Source: Acanthornis magna
Lineage: Eukaryota > Chordata > Aves > Passeriformes > Acanthizidae
Assembly (NCBI GenBank): GCA_036785705.1
Contig: JAWUZG010000353.1
Coordinates: 1,054,001-1,118,000, forward strand
Length of the DNA: 64,000 nucleotides
Reading direction: 5' to 3'
Part shown: in pieces, positions 1 through 13,500 of the stretch
Layout: every line of letters begins with the position of its first letter
How positions within the stretch are numbered: the stretch's first letter is position 1
Program-made: the position numbers and the translations under genes
The notes under the pieces: generated by a model
What the model was told of the DNA's origin: nothing
The model's database searches: none
What the model saw: the letters and a program-made list of their open reading frames with translations, nothing else

Positions 1-732
1 GAGGGACATTTTGGATCAAGAAGGGCTTTTTTTTTTTTTTTTCAAGGTGAGCTTGCTTAGGAGATGAGCTGAAACCAAGCTCTAATGGTCCTGTGCAGAT
101 CCTGCACCCGGGGTCGATCCCCCCACAATGAGCAGCAACTCAGCAAGGGTTGATTTGCCAGCGAACTTCCTGCCTCTGACAGAGCCCTGGGCAGCCCCAT
201 AAAAGTCCCTCCCTGCCCTGCTTTCCTACAAAGCTCTCCTCAGGCTTCCCCAGCGATGCTCTCAGGTGATGCCCGCTCTGCTCCCCTCTCTGCCCCCTGC
301 TCTGGCTGCTGGGGGCACACAGCCCAGCCCAGGACGCGCTGCCCGGGGCCGCTCCCCACGCGCTGCTCGGTGCATTTGAGGAAGTGGGTGTCAGAAACAG
401 TGGGTGTCCTCCTGGGCGCTGCTGCTGCTCTGAACGCTGCTTGGAGGAGGAACAGCCCAGCTCAGGGTTTCGGGAAATGTTTTGCTCAGGGGCAGAGCGG
501 AGCTGGCTGCGGCTCAGGTGTGAGCTCAGGGTGACGTCTCTGCCTGTCCTGGTGCACCCCCGAGTGCACGGCCCCACTGGCACCAGGGTCCTTTCGTTTT
601 TCCTGTTAATTGCTCAGAGGTCCCCACGGCTGATTGAAGGGTTTTACAGCGGTAAAAGCCAAATGGGGATGAAATAAGGCAGCTCTTGGAGGAAAGGCCA
701 TGGAAATCGGAGCAATGAGGGCCAGAGGACCA

Positions 733-903
733 TAGACCATGGAATGGTTTGGGTTGGAAAGGACCCTAAAGCTCATCTCGTTCCACCCCCTGCCATGGCA
801 GGGACACCTTCCACTATCTCAGGCTGCTCCAAGCCCTGTCCAGCCTGGCCTTGGACACTTCCAGGGATCCAGGGGCAGCCACAGTTTCTCTGGGCAAATG
901 TGG
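733..903 (-). mobile_element. CR1 LINE 3' fragment
   Basis: The plus strand reads as the reverse complement of an avian CR1 3' end: a GAATGGTTTGGGTTGGAA-like tail, then the CCATGGCAGGGACACC and TCCAAGCCCTGTCCAGCC blocks. It is 5'-truncated, as is usual for CR1. Confidence 0.85.
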
Positions 904-2103
904 GATGTGAATCCACAGGAGCACTGGACCAAGCCAAATCCCTGCTCACAAGAGCGAGTGGATCCTGGTTTATGTTGGTTTTCCCCCCAAGATCTGGCGG
1001 TGCATGCCCAGAGCAGCCTGGGCTGGGGCTGGGCCGAGCTACAGCTCTGGAGACACAGCACGGATGCATGGGAGGGTTGTTACAAATGTGCACATGGAGC
1101 AGCGAGGGGGCTCCAGGCCATGGCAGGGTCCCCCCAAGGCCTGAGGGAGGCTCCAGTCCCCCTCTCTCCCCATACTGGGAAAGCCCAGAGCTCGTGGGGA
1201 GGGAAGTTGCCCGAGCAGAAGCAGGAACAGCGATGGGGGAAGCACAGGGCGATGAAAAAGGACATAGCCACTGGTTCCTGTTGTGATTCCCAGCCCAGCC
1301 CTGTGCCCAGAAGGCACCAAGCCACCTGCAAAGGGGAATTTTTTTTTAGTGTTGTAACCTAAACTGAGGAAAGGAAGGAGCTGGAGCCTGCACTGGGTGC
1401 CCGGTCACAGCACAGCCAGGGTGGAGCCCGCAGGGCTAATTTAGGTTAATCGCAGCTGAAAAATGATTTTGTTGCTCTGGGCAGTGACTGGAGCCAGCTC
1501 AGAGATCCCCAGCTCACAGATTCCACCGCCCAAAGTCCAGAGAATATGAAAGTGTGGAATTTCACAGCAGAGCTGCCCAGGACATTCCCCCAGCCTGGTG
1601 AGATTAACTCGAGATCCTGCTTTGGACCCAAACTCCTCAATTAGCTCAATTAGCTCCATTTCTACTGTACCCCGAGCAGAGGGCCCTGCGTGAGCCCTGA
1701 ATTAAGCACCATTTTAAACTCTTATAATATCTGCAGACAGCTAAAGGAGCTCACAAATTTGGTCCTTTTTTCCCCCTCAGCCCGTTTCTCTCTGAGAGCC
1801 TGGAGCAGCGCTCTCCCACCCGCCCGTGTCATGGGCAGGATGTCACGCGGCCCTTTCCCCTCCTCCAGAACGGAAACTGTGCTTGAGCCCAAAATCGTGC
1901 AGTGCAGCCCAGCTCTGTGTGTGTGGCCACACCATAGAGCTCAGTCCTCCCTGGCACCCCAGAACAGCCTCTGTGAGAATCCCAGAACTGCTTCAGCCGC
2001 CACCTGCTCGGGGACCTGGCAGCAGCCTCCAGGTTTGGGGAAGGACAACACCAGATTGACTTTTTGCTTAGCTATCCCTCAGGGCAGCCTGTTCCTGAGC
2101 TGA

Positions 2104-2343
2104 ATCACGGAATTCCAGAATGGGTTGGGTTGGGAGGGATCTTAAAGCTCATCCAGTGCCACCCCTGCCATGGGCAGGGACACCTTCCACTAGCCCAGGT
2201 CACTCCAAGCCCTGTCCAGCCTGGCCTGGGACACTGCCAGGGATCCAGGGGCAGCCACAGCTGCTCTGGGCACCTGTGCCAGGGCCTCCCCACCCTCACA
2301 GGGCAGAATTCCTTCCCAATATCCAATCTAAACCTACCATGCC
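2104..2343 (-). mobile_element. CR1 LINE 3' fragment
   Basis: This is a reverse-oriented CR1 end with the GGTTGGGTTGGGAGGGATCTTAAAG-type tail, the GGGCAGGGACACCTTCCACT block and a CTCCCCACCCTCACAGGG block. It is about 240 bp long and 5'-truncated. Confidence 0.87.
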
Positions 2344-3417
2344 GCAGCAGAACCTAAAAAAAGAAAATCTCAGCCGACAAAATTATTTGTTTTTACATCC
2401 CTCTTCCATCAGGATCTCACGGAAAATGTGTCTGGACAGATCACAGGGAGGCAGCCTGGGCTTGAAGGCTCACTGTCTGTCTGGGGCTGGAGCACAGCGA
2501 GCACCAGGATTTCCACTAGGAATCTGCAGTTTGACTTTCCATGATTGAATTAAATTGGCACAGGATCGGGGGAAAGCTCCAGCTGAAGGGCCGGCACTGG
2601 GCTGGGCTGTGCCATCAGCTCTGCCTGGCACTGTCACACACGGCACCTCCACAGCTGCCTGAGGATTCCAGAGCTCCTTTTCTGACAGATTTAACACCAA
2701 AAGATTGGTCAGCCCTCGAATTGCTTTGCATATTGCTGAATATTGCACAGTGCTGCCCAGCGCTCTCCTGCCGAACTGGGGCAATGCTTTGGAATGCGGG
2801 AGCTGGGGCTGTGGAGTCACCTCGCAGGGTTTCCATTGAGCTGCACTGCTGCTGGAGGATGAATTTGTCTGCAAATGCCCACACAGTGACAGGAAGCCCC
2901 GAGAGGCTGCTGAGGGGCTGCTTTGGCTTAGCTGATAAGTCAAAAACAGTCAAAATAACACAAGAGCTAAAAATAGCTTTTTCCTGGGTAAACCGTCCCG
3001 ACCCCAGGCAGGTCAGAAGAAAAGGCTGAAATGAAGGAATAACTTATGCTTAGTGGAACTCCCAACAATTTTTCACATTCCCAGTGCAATCTTTAGGTAA
3101 AATGAGCTGATTTTGCAGGGGGGAGCAGTGCCAACACTTCCCTCGTTGTTGAGCAAGACGAGCCTGGATGATCTGACCCCGGGGTCACCCCAACTCCCGC
3201 TGGGAATGTGACTGTTCATGTCCCTCATGCAGGACACAGATGGTCCAATCCTGCCCCCCTGGGTCCTTGTCACAGCCAGGTCTGCTCTTGGGACAACCCC
3301 TGAGGAAGGAGAGCTACAGGGCAAGAAATGAGGGAACGTGAGTTGTAATACATGGAGCACGGAAAGGTTTGCGGCATCCCACAGCGCTGAATAAAACTAC
3401 AGATAATGGAACTTATA

Positions 3418-3423
3418 TTTATT
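3418..3423 (-). promoter_or_regulatory. CDS2: Probable CDS2 poly(A) signal
   Basis: TTTATT on the plus strand reads as AATAAA on the CDS2 strand. It lies in an AT-rich block (3410-3480) about 4.1 kb past the stop codon. I saw no other exact AATAAA on the CDS2 strand between it and the stop codon. Assignment as the main mRNA end is inference, since no transcript data are available here. Confidence 0.5.
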
Positions 3424-6400
3424 TAACAGTAACATACAGTATATAAATAGGGTAAATACTTTAAAATATACAATATTTCACATTCGAACATTCGGTCAAA
3501 GAAAGGCAACTCTACGTGTGTAGCTAAAACTGGAATCAAAAGAACAATGCACAGAGAAAGAAGCCGATGGTGGGAACACGCCAGGGCTGGAGATCAGGGA
3601 TTACACAGGGATTACAGGAGTACAGAACTGCCACTCCGGGGCTGGGCACGGAGGGAGGGACCACAGGAGCTTCCATGCGATGCTCTTTGTGGCTGAGCTG
3701 TCCCCAGGTGGGGCTGGATGGGCCCACACTGAGCAGAGCCCTGCCCTGCTCCCATCACACAGAGGGGGGAGGGAGAGAGGGCAGGATTCCACCACAACCA
3801 GGCTTGGGGGCTCACTGCACACACCAGACACAGGAGACATTCCCTGGAATATGGTACTGGGATTGCACAGCCTGGTGCCAGCTTTAGGTGGTGCTGCAGG
3901 ACCATGAACCACACCCAGGGCACCACAAAGCCCAGGCAGAGCTGCCCCTCCAGCTCAGGGTCACCGCTGATCCCCTCACCCCAGGGAATGTCTGTTCAGC
4001 CCTGGCTGCTCCCACAGGACTGCAGAACGCAGGTCTGATGTTTTCCTGAGCCCTGTGGCCACAGGCTGGTCCTGCCTCCCACCTGCAAACTCACCTGGGC
4101 TACAACCAGACCGGGAAAAGCAAATTCCCACCAAGGTGTGCCACAGGCCCAGCCCAGCTGTGGATCAAACCTGTGTCCAAAGCCAATCAGCCCCTAAAAA
4201 ACAAACACTGGGGGTGTCCACTGCCCTGCCCAGCACTGCCAGCCCCTCACACACCACAGCAGCTTCCCAGCCATGTGCCATATCCCTGTGGACACTCACC
4301 TCCCTGGCTGCCTGTTCAGTGCCACTGGGGCAGAGGTGGCTCCCACACCAGCCTGTCCCTGCTCAGCCATGCCCTCGTGACCTTCACACTGACCAAATCC
4401 TTCCTGTCCCTTCTTCCCAGCCCACACACACATCCCAGCTGGCACCACCTCCCCCTTGCTGCTCTGCTCTTCCCTTTTAACTTCATTGCTGCTGGAGCCC
4501 ACTGAGAACCAGAACTGCTGTCCCACACTGAGCTCAAGCCCCGAGGCTGGAGAACGTCCTGGGAGCATCCCCACATCTCCATACGCACCATTCCTGGGGT
4601 CATTCTGGCCCCTCCACACCAAAATTCCTGAGAGCTGCACCATCACCAAGGTCCTGCAGGGCTTGATGCAAAGAGGGGCCACAAGTGTTGCTGCACATCC
4701 CTTGGCAGCTCAGGAACAGCCACAGCCAGGAACAGCAGCTTTTCATCTTTTCTCCGGGAGTTACAAACTCCCCGTCCCTGGAAGTGCTCTGACAGCCTGG
4801 GTGGGGCTTGGAGCAGCCTGGTCTAGGGAGAGATTCCCTCCCTATGGCAAGGGAGGTGGAACAAAATTTCAGGCCCCTTCCAACCCAAACCCGGGATCCA
4901 ACTCCTGGCTCTGTGAGCTCAGGTGCACAACTTGCAAATAATCTCAACAACCCCCATCTCCCTTCCCTTCCTCCTCTGTGAATCCACTGCTCCCACTCAC
5001 TTTCATGAACTTCCATGCAGGATACCCTTCCCAGGCAGCTTTCCCCATGAAGGCCAGCCCAGGTTTGGAAGGCCACCCTTGCAGGGAGGAAGCAGAAATA
5101 AAGCTGATCAGGGAAGCCACCCACAGGCAGAGATGCTGCTGCTTCTGTCCCAGCCACTCAGTGGAACTGCTTTGCCCTCCAGTGCCCACATTGAGCATTT
5201 ACACCCTCGGGAAAGGCCCAGATCTGCCCCAAACCAGAGCCTGCAGCAAAGCTTTGCCCCACTAATTACAACAGAAGAGGAACAAAAGGTTTAAAGCAGA
5301 CAAGCAAGAGACTAAAGACCCACCAGAGAAATTTCTCACTATGAACAGAGCACACTTTTGTAATATTTATCAACACTGTCACTTCTGCCTGTGACCCAAC
5401 AGTCACAACAAGGGATTTTGGCAGGTGTTGGCAATGGGCAGGGGGAATCCACAACAGCACCAGCTGGTCAAGCCCCCAAGGCAAACCAAACTCTGGCACC
5501 CCCACACTGCTCCTATGGGTGCTCCGGACAGGGCCTCACTTTGCCTCGCTGAACTGAGGCAAATTGTCAGGAAACACAGCCCAAATGCTGTCCCTGGGCA
5601 AAGCCAGATGGAAGCACCTTGATTCTCCTCCGCAGTTTCTGTATGAGGGGCTTGGACCAATATTTGCTCTGTCGACAGGAAATAAATCCCGGCCTAATTC
5701 AAGCTGGAAGGAACAGTCTCCACAGCCAGCCCAGGAAAATCTATGTGACACCACCGGCATTCCCCAAACAGAATCCTGAACTGGCTCAGTGCAGAACTTT
5801 GCCAGCACCAACCGAAAATACTTTATAAAAACAGAGCCTTCCCTGCAGCCTGTGCTTTCCATCACACACCTGCATTTGTAACAAACTCCTGCCCTGTGGC
5901 TCCTGTTCAGGAGACAAAGCAGAGCCCCCCAGAGTCCTACAGAAATGTGGGACAGAATTTGGGACCTGTTCTGTGTATTTACACATGCACAAGAGCTCTC
6001 TTGTACACTCAGGGTAAATGAAAGCAGCGGCAGATTCAGAATATGGAGTAAAAACTCTGAATTTGGGGTATTTTCAGGTGGTTTACTTTCTGTCGATGCC
6101 AAGCCAGCTTGCAGCAGGTACAATGGGGGGGTCTGTGTCTAAGGTTTATGGCAGCAACTGCTTGAAAACATCAATGTACTTCTGTATTATCTCTCCCTGT
6201 CACTCATTCCCCAGGTTAAAATAAGGTCAAGTTTCTCTCTCCCATGCACAAACTATGGAAAGAAGGAAAATCAGAGTCACCTTGTGTTTGGGAACATTGC
6301 ATAAGGTGTAAATGGGGATATTTTCACTATCTGATCACAAAAAAAAAAAGGAAAAAATTTACAATCTTTAGGGCTCTCATTTTTAAATAATAAAAAAGTA

Positions 6401-7566
6401 TGACAAAATAAAGGAAAATACTTCAATAAAACTTGCAGCTATAAAGTACAAACTATGTCTGACAAGATTCAGTAAGCAAAGCAGGACAGAAGCCTGCAGA
6501 GAAATGAACCCAGACTGAAATGCAACACAGACCGTGGTAAACTCAGCAGCACGACTTCTACAACTCAAGTAACAAACAGACATGATCCCTGAAAGAAAAC
6601 AAAACTCCCAGCTGCAGCTGGAGCCCACCCAGCAATGAAACTGGCTGGAAACTGCTCCCCAAGTTACTTCAAATATCCCAGTGTGGGGTTTCCAACCTTG
6701 GAGAAATGAAGAAGTGTGGTTCTTGAAGGTTTTCTAATGGGGAAAATTAACCAAGTTACTGAAAGGTTGGTCTTACTTGGCAGGAATTGCTCAATGGAAC
6801 TTCAAGATTCTTTAAAACTTATTTACTTCAATCAGTTTTGAAGCAATTTGAACCTCCCACATTCCCACACACAACTATCAGTTTCTTGACTCCTTGTCTC
6901 CAGTCTGCTTCTGGTTTAATTGGTTACAAAAATCTGATTTGCCAAAATATCAGCCCTGAAGGGAGGGAATGTGAGAGGCACTGCAAAAGCAGCGGGTGAG
7001 AGCAGGTGCAGGGCTGGGCGGAGGAAATAGGGCTGGGTTAGTACAAAATCCTCTTCCAATTACCTTGTGCAAGGAGATTCCCACAGGCATAAACTTGTGG
7101 GATGATTCACATTGCACTCCCAGGTACCGCTGGAGAGAAGGATGGTCCCCAGAGCTGCCACCGGGAGCATGACGGCCAGGGGAGGGCACAGCCTCCCCCT
7201 CCCAGCCACCTCCCACGGACAGCGCTCTGCATTCCCTGCAAAAACCCACTCACAGGGAAAGTTCAGCTCTGCCCTCACCCCAGAGGTTCAGAACAGTCCA
7301 CGAGGACAATCACACCCTCCTGCTCCACCCAACAGACCTTCCAAGCTTTAGCTCCTTCTCAGCTACAAACCCAAGATCTGCTCATTTGAACCAAAGCTCT
7401 ATAAATATATTATTTAAAAAATAATAAACCACAAATGCAAACATTTACCAAGAAAGGAAGAAAAGTTACAGTGAAATGAGGCCTTGTTATTGTCTTAAAT
7501 CAGGCAAGCCAGGAATTCCCTGGAGGAGGCCTGTCTGTTTTCAGTCCTGTTTCAACCATCCGGGGT
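3424..7566 (-). other. CDS2: CDS2 3' untranslated region (probable)
   Basis: This is the sequence between the CDS2 stop codon and the proposed poly(A) signal. It contains no convincing open frame on either strand. The 6.2-6.5 kb and 6.8-7.5 kb parts are AT-rich and unique, as in long regulatory 3' UTRs. One forward CR1 fragment lies inside (about 4765-4893). Human CDS2 also has a multi-kilobase 3' UTR. The extent is inferred from the poly(A) signal. Confidence 0.55.
4765..4893 (+). mobile_element. CR1 LINE 3' fragment (degraded)
   Basis: The GTGGGGCTTGGAGCAGCCTGG block and the CCCCTTCCAACCCAAACC tail of a forward-oriented CR1 are visible. The copy is diverged. Confidence 0.7.
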
Positions 7567-10500
7567 CTACGCGTCCTCCAGGCTCCCCAAAATCCCCCTG
7601 TCCACCAGGTGTGCTTTGAGCGTGTTGAAGATGTGGAGCTGCTGGTCTGGCCTCAAGGTCAAGAACTGCTGGATCAGTTTGCTTGGGTTGGGGCCTCTGG
7701 AACACAAAAGCATCGTTAGCAATGGGGGATGTGGCTACACCTCAGGGGGCTGGGGGCTCAAATGCAATTTCATCAAAATAATGGGCTTAGAGTAATTGCT
7801 GTGTTGTCCATTCCTTCCCCAGTTCTACCCAGGGAGAATAACGCCATTTGGGGTGTGGCAATGGAGTCAAAAGGCACAGGATGCTGAGCTGTAAACACAA
7901 AATAACACCCCAAACCTCATCTATTTGAAAAGGATTGTGCATCTTACCAGCAGGTGCTCCCCCTCAAAAATCAAACCAGATCCTCAGCTCCCCCAGTACA
8001 TCCTTTATGCACCTACAGGCTTTTTCCTCTGTGCTTGCCTACAGAATGCATGTCAGTGCTGCAAAATTAGATTTTCCTGCTTGTTTGACTCTGGAAAACT
8101 GTCTGAGATTCACAGGGATGCAGAAGGCACGTGGAGGAGTTTCAGTGGGACTGGAATAACAGTCCATGGGAAGTAAGAGCTGCTAAGATCCTTCCGTTCC
8201 TCAAGGCCCCATTTCCTCTGTCTTGTATTTTCAGCTGTTAACTTATCAGGGTGCACAAGTGCCTCTCCCTCCCAGCCTGTCCTGGGTGTGAGGACCCCCC
8301 AGCCCCAGCAGGGCACACACACCTGATGAAGCTGGCGATGTAGACGTTGACAAAGGTGGCCATCAGGTACTGGCAGTCGAAGCGATCCATGATCCCCCCG
8401 TGCCCCGGGATGGTGTTGGCAAAGTCCTGCGAGAGGAGAGGGATTGCACTGAGCACCTCCCAATATTTGTGCTTGCTCTTGTGCCCCCACACCACACTCG
8501 GCCCCTCACCCCAGTTCTTCCCAGAAAGCAAAGTCAGACCAAAGAAACATTTTGTTTGATGTCTTCCTGGTTTTGGAAGTTTCTCCTTTATGAAGTTGCT
8601 GATGCCTGAGGGGCAGTGAGGCTCAGCCCAGCACTGTTACTCAGACATCTGGGAAGGCAAATGTTTATCTGCTGCCACCCTGCCTTGCCTTTCAAGGCAT
8701 CTTAACTGAGCACAGACTGTTTATATGTAAAACCAGCCTGCAAGACATCAAGGGAAACCTCAGATTGCAAAATTTCCTGGCTGGGTCTTCCTTCCTCTAC
8801 CTGCACCACAGCAGGTTTTAGCATATCACGGTTGAAATCTTAAAGTCTCTTCCCTTTTGGTCAAAAAAACCAGAGACTGCTCCAGCATTTTATCTGTGAC
8901 TGAACAAACCTCCCTTCCACTCCCTCCCCTTGGAGCTCCAGGACTGTGTCAAATGGCAGCAACCACTTCATGTTTCCTTCCCAAAATGCCCATGACTTTC
9001 AACATCCTCACCTTGATTTTGAAGGCCCTCTTGAACCCACTGGCAAAGAAGCCCCCAAAGGGTCCAATGAGGGAGGCGAAGGTGGAGAGGGCGATGCTGT
9101 GGATTTGGAAGGGGTACATCCGGACTGTCTTCTGCAGGAAAAACAGCACAGGAGGATTGCCAAGGAGAACAGCACTGCCTGACCCTCCTTCTCTGCCCCC
9201 CAGGCTTTAGCTCACTTGGTTTTCAGGTGGGTTAAGTCCCACCATCTTTGGGATAATTCCTTTGAGTTCCCAATCAACAGGCACCACTACATTCCCCCTT
9301 TGTTCTAGATGCACCTTCATCCCCTACCACATTCCTTCACATCAAAATGAAGTCCCACTCTCTTTCCTTAGTGATCCTATCCCATTAAATAAGACCCAGT
9401 GAACAGAGAGGGTCATACCCAGCCCACCACAGACTGCAGCACCACAGGGATGTTGTACTCCTGCAGCTGGAACAGCTCAGAGGGCTCACAGTCCACGGTG
9501 AAGCTGTTGGTGTCGTTGTTGAACTCCACGGGGCAGGTGAAGCAGCGGTACCCAGACATCACATAGGACAGCTCCAGGGAGACAGGAAAAGAGACAAGAA
9601 AGCAGGATTAGTGTTCTCCTCAGGGATTTCTCAAGGGCAAAGGCCATGGAAGGAGATGAGGGAGGAGGGAGCCACACTCCCAGCTTCATTAAGGAGATTA
9701 CTCCCCTGAGCAGCAGTAATTGGCTAAAGGCAGAGGAAAAGCAGGGACCAGGCTGCACCCCGAGGCTGAGGGACAGCAACAGCAGCCACAGAGATGGTCA
9801 TAAAAACAGGGTAGAACATTCCACGAGCGTGGAATTCCCCACACAGCCCCTGAAATGATGCACAGCACCACCCAACAGCAGCAGAGGGAAAATGGTTAAT
9901 TATTGCAATGAGCACATCACAGGGTTTAACAGGGATTAAAAACTTCCTCCAGTACTCAGCTCCACCAGCAGTGTCTGCACACAGCCATGGACCACTTGGA
10001 ATCCTGGGCAGCAAGAAAGGTGAAATATCTGACAAGAGGTGGCAGAGATTAAAGCCTGACTGGATTTTTTTAGACAAAACGCTGTGATCCTATGAAGGAA
10101 AAACTCCAGTGGAGGAAGTACAATGATGGCCACTTACCAGCAATCCAAACAAAACAGTGGAAAAAAATCCTCCAATGAAACCCTCCCAGGTCTTCTTTGG
10201 GGAGAGCTGCCAGAGAGAGAGGGAAAGGAGTTATTGTTTAGACACCTCTGCAGTCCTTCCTCACACATGAGCTGCTGAGGCCAACGCAAACTGGTGCCAC
10301 CAACCCACAAATAAGAGTTTGGTCAGAATGTGACCCCCACACTTCAGTCTGAAATGGTTCATTCATTCACGGTTGGACTTGATCTTGAAAGTCCTTTCCA
10401 ACCTAAATGGTTCTATGATTTAACTTTCCAGCCTCAAAGATTGGGATGCACCCAGATTTAATTTGGAGACTTGCTTTAGACCCATAAGAGGCTACAAAGC

Positions 10501-13500
10501 AGGAGCGGAGGGAGTACAGGACTAAGACCCTAAGGAGCCAAAGGTCACACATGGTCCCCCAAAGTGTCCCAAACCTTGATGAGCGGCGTGCGGCCAAAGA
10601 AGAACCCAAACATGTAGGCCATGATGTCATTGCAGATCACACAGGAGATGGGGACAATGAACCTGGAGGGGACAAGAGCCAAAGCATTGGGAAGTGCCAA
10701 CATCACACAACTGCAAGGCTCAGTGAGCAGCTGCCATCACAAGGCACTTCGGAGAGCCATCACACCAACATCCAGTGCAAAAAACAACCACATGAGGCTC
10801 TGAGGGAAATCTGGGGGTTATTCCAGTGCTCTGGACTAAAAAATGAGTCCCAGAATGGCCTGTTTTCAGCACATTTTTTAGCCACGCACATCGGGGTGCT
10901 GGACTGATGTCCTGACCTCCTGTGTAAACTTTTCCTGCATTTTAGCAGTAACCAGGAGGCTCCCAAAGTGTGACACACTGAGGAACATGAAACCTTAAAG
11001 TGGCCAGAATTAATTCCTGTCCCTGCTGGTTTTGGCAGGACCACCGAAGGGGCTTCCCCTGTGCACAGCAGCTGCACTGAGGTGATAGGTTCCCCCTCTT
11101 GCCCTTCAGTGCTGCTTTTACCACGTGCTGACAGCATGGCCCCACAGGAACAGCACTTACCCAGCCATTTAGCAGGTGTGGGTATCAGCTGAAAGCACCT
11201 AGCCAGCCCCAAAGACCCCTGAAAGGTTCCTGCACCCCACACCAGTTTTACAAAATTCTCCTTTACAACATGTCTCTATATGCTGAAGCAGCACAAAGCG
11301 AGTCCTGGGTCTCTGAGGACTCAATCTTTTGCTGTTCTGAACAGGCTGGTCCCTCACAGGAAGCACCTTCTCCTTGGCCATTTGTTTTTGTGAGAGAACA
11401 GTTTTAACATAAAATGAGTTTTGAGATTTAAAAAAATTTAGATATTAGGGATTTATTCCTACTATAGTAGTGGTGAGGCCCTGGTACAGGTTGCCTAGAG
11501 AGGCTGTGGACTCCCCATGCCTGGAAGTGTCCAAGGCCAGGCTGGAGGGACTTGGAGCAGCGTGGGATAGTGGAAGGTGTCTGTGCCCATGGTGGGGGTG
11601 GAATCGGATGATCACTAAAGCCCCTTCCACCCCAAACCAGTCTGTGATTCCATGCAGTTGTTTCAGACTGCAGAAATCAAAGCAGCTCAGGAGGCAGAGC
11701 AAACTCACCAGATCATTCCTTCAAACAGGTTGTGGATGATGAGGTGGGACTGGGTAACAACGATCAGCAACGTCACATGGGTCCAGCCAAACTGGAAGAG
11801 AAGAGAGCAAATTGTCCAGCCTGCCCAGAGCCACTGCCAGCACTGCACAGCTCAGGGGCTCAGAGCTCCTCAGAACAGCTCAAGCACAAGGGTACCAAGG
11901 CACCTCGCCTCCATAAGGCTCATCTATTATCTACTGATTGTTGAATCAGTCAGGTAAGCAGGACAAGCTGTCTTGTACTGAGTTATTTTGGCACCAAGAA
12001 GTTAACACTGTCCTGGCATCTCCCAGCTGCCAATAAACATCTCACTGTGGATTTCTGACTGACTCATTTTACAACTATCAAAGCCACACCGAACTTCAGA
12101 GAGTAGAAATCTTCTATGCATTTTCCTGGAAATGTGTGGAGTTTCTCCCATGAGTGGGAACACTTATTTCATGGCTTCTTCCCAAGATATTAAGTGAAGG
12201 AATCTGTGAACATTATCATCATTTTGGGGTAAGTTAAATTTGACTCCTATTCAATACTATTTCTTTTGTCAGCTTTAACACAGTGCATTACATCAAGGTA
12301 CCTATGTTATGTAACACTATAATCTACTAGGATTTCTTTACTTTTATACTACGTAGTATGGAATTCTCATTAAGATCTTTCATCAGTTATATTTTGTCTA
12401 TATATTTGTCTTAATAAATAACTCATCTTTTATAAATGAATCTGATTTGCCACCATTAAAACCTGCAGGACAAAGCTGCAAAACTTAAATCACTGATAAG
12501 TCTGAGGGTATGGTTGCATCCAGCCATCCCTGGACTCCTCTCTCTGAGAAGTTTAGAAAACCAGGGGGTCTTCTCAAGCAGCCTTGTGCAGCCCTCTCAG
12601 CCTGCAGGAAGTTTCTTAATTGCATTCACAAGTGCAGAGAGAAGAGAATGTGTTTGAAGGGAAATCAGTCAGTCAGCTTCCCAAAAATACCGTGTGCTCA
12701 CAGTCACTTCTCTGCCAGGCAGAACAGGCACCTACTGACACACAGCCTCTCCACACAACATTTTCAAGCAGCCTAAATTATTCCTTCTGTCCCCAGCTGG
12801 GCCAGGCCCTGAATTTAACCTCACCAGGCCCCGGATTTATCCTCAATAGGCCCAAGACCTGAATTTAACCTCACCAGATCCCAGATTTAACCTTACCAGA
12901 CCCCAGATTTAACCTCACCAGACCCCAGATTTAACCTCACCAAGACCTGGATTTTAACCTCACCAAACCCTGAATTTTTACCTCACCAGCCCCCAAATTT
13001 AACATCATCAAGCCCAAGACCTCTAATTTAACCTCACCAGGCCCCAGATTCAACCTCACCATGTAGAACTGGAGGCGATAGTGTTTCTTCACCAGACTCA
13101 AGACAAACATGCAGAAACCTGAGGAGAGACACAAGCAAAATCAGTGGTGGGAATGTGCCTTCAACAGTCAGAAATACTTTTGTGCCATGATATGGCACAG
13201 CTGCTTGGGATTTTACTTGACTGAAGGAGCAATGTGGAGGGAGAAAAGCACTGCTTTGGCAGTCACACCACTGCCTACAAGCAACACTTGGACAGATGAG
13301 CAATATGGCTGTCCCATAAAGATTATGGAGTTTTCTCCTCCAGAACCTCATGGAAAAGATTTGCCACCGCTACTCTCACCGTGCAGCCAAGTTTAAAAAT
13401 CCCTGGGGAGCAGAGATGATTTGCTGTGGATCCTACACTGGACACAGCACTCCAGGCAGGAGCTTTCTTCCCTCCAGCCCAGACATTAATTAAGGTGGTG

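Larger units (their letters stand above)
1..3400. other. Intergenic region downstream of CDS2
   Basis: No gene was recognised here. The stretch contains a T-run near positions 27-42 and two reverse-oriented CR1 fragments (about 733-903 and 2104-2343). The remainder looks unique and moderately GC-rich. The open frames present are short, overlap on both strands and resemble no protein family known to me. The segment lies beyond the likely CDS2 poly(A) site near 3.4 kb. In human the next gene on this side is PROKR2, but no PROKR2 coding sequence is visible. Confidence 0.6.
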
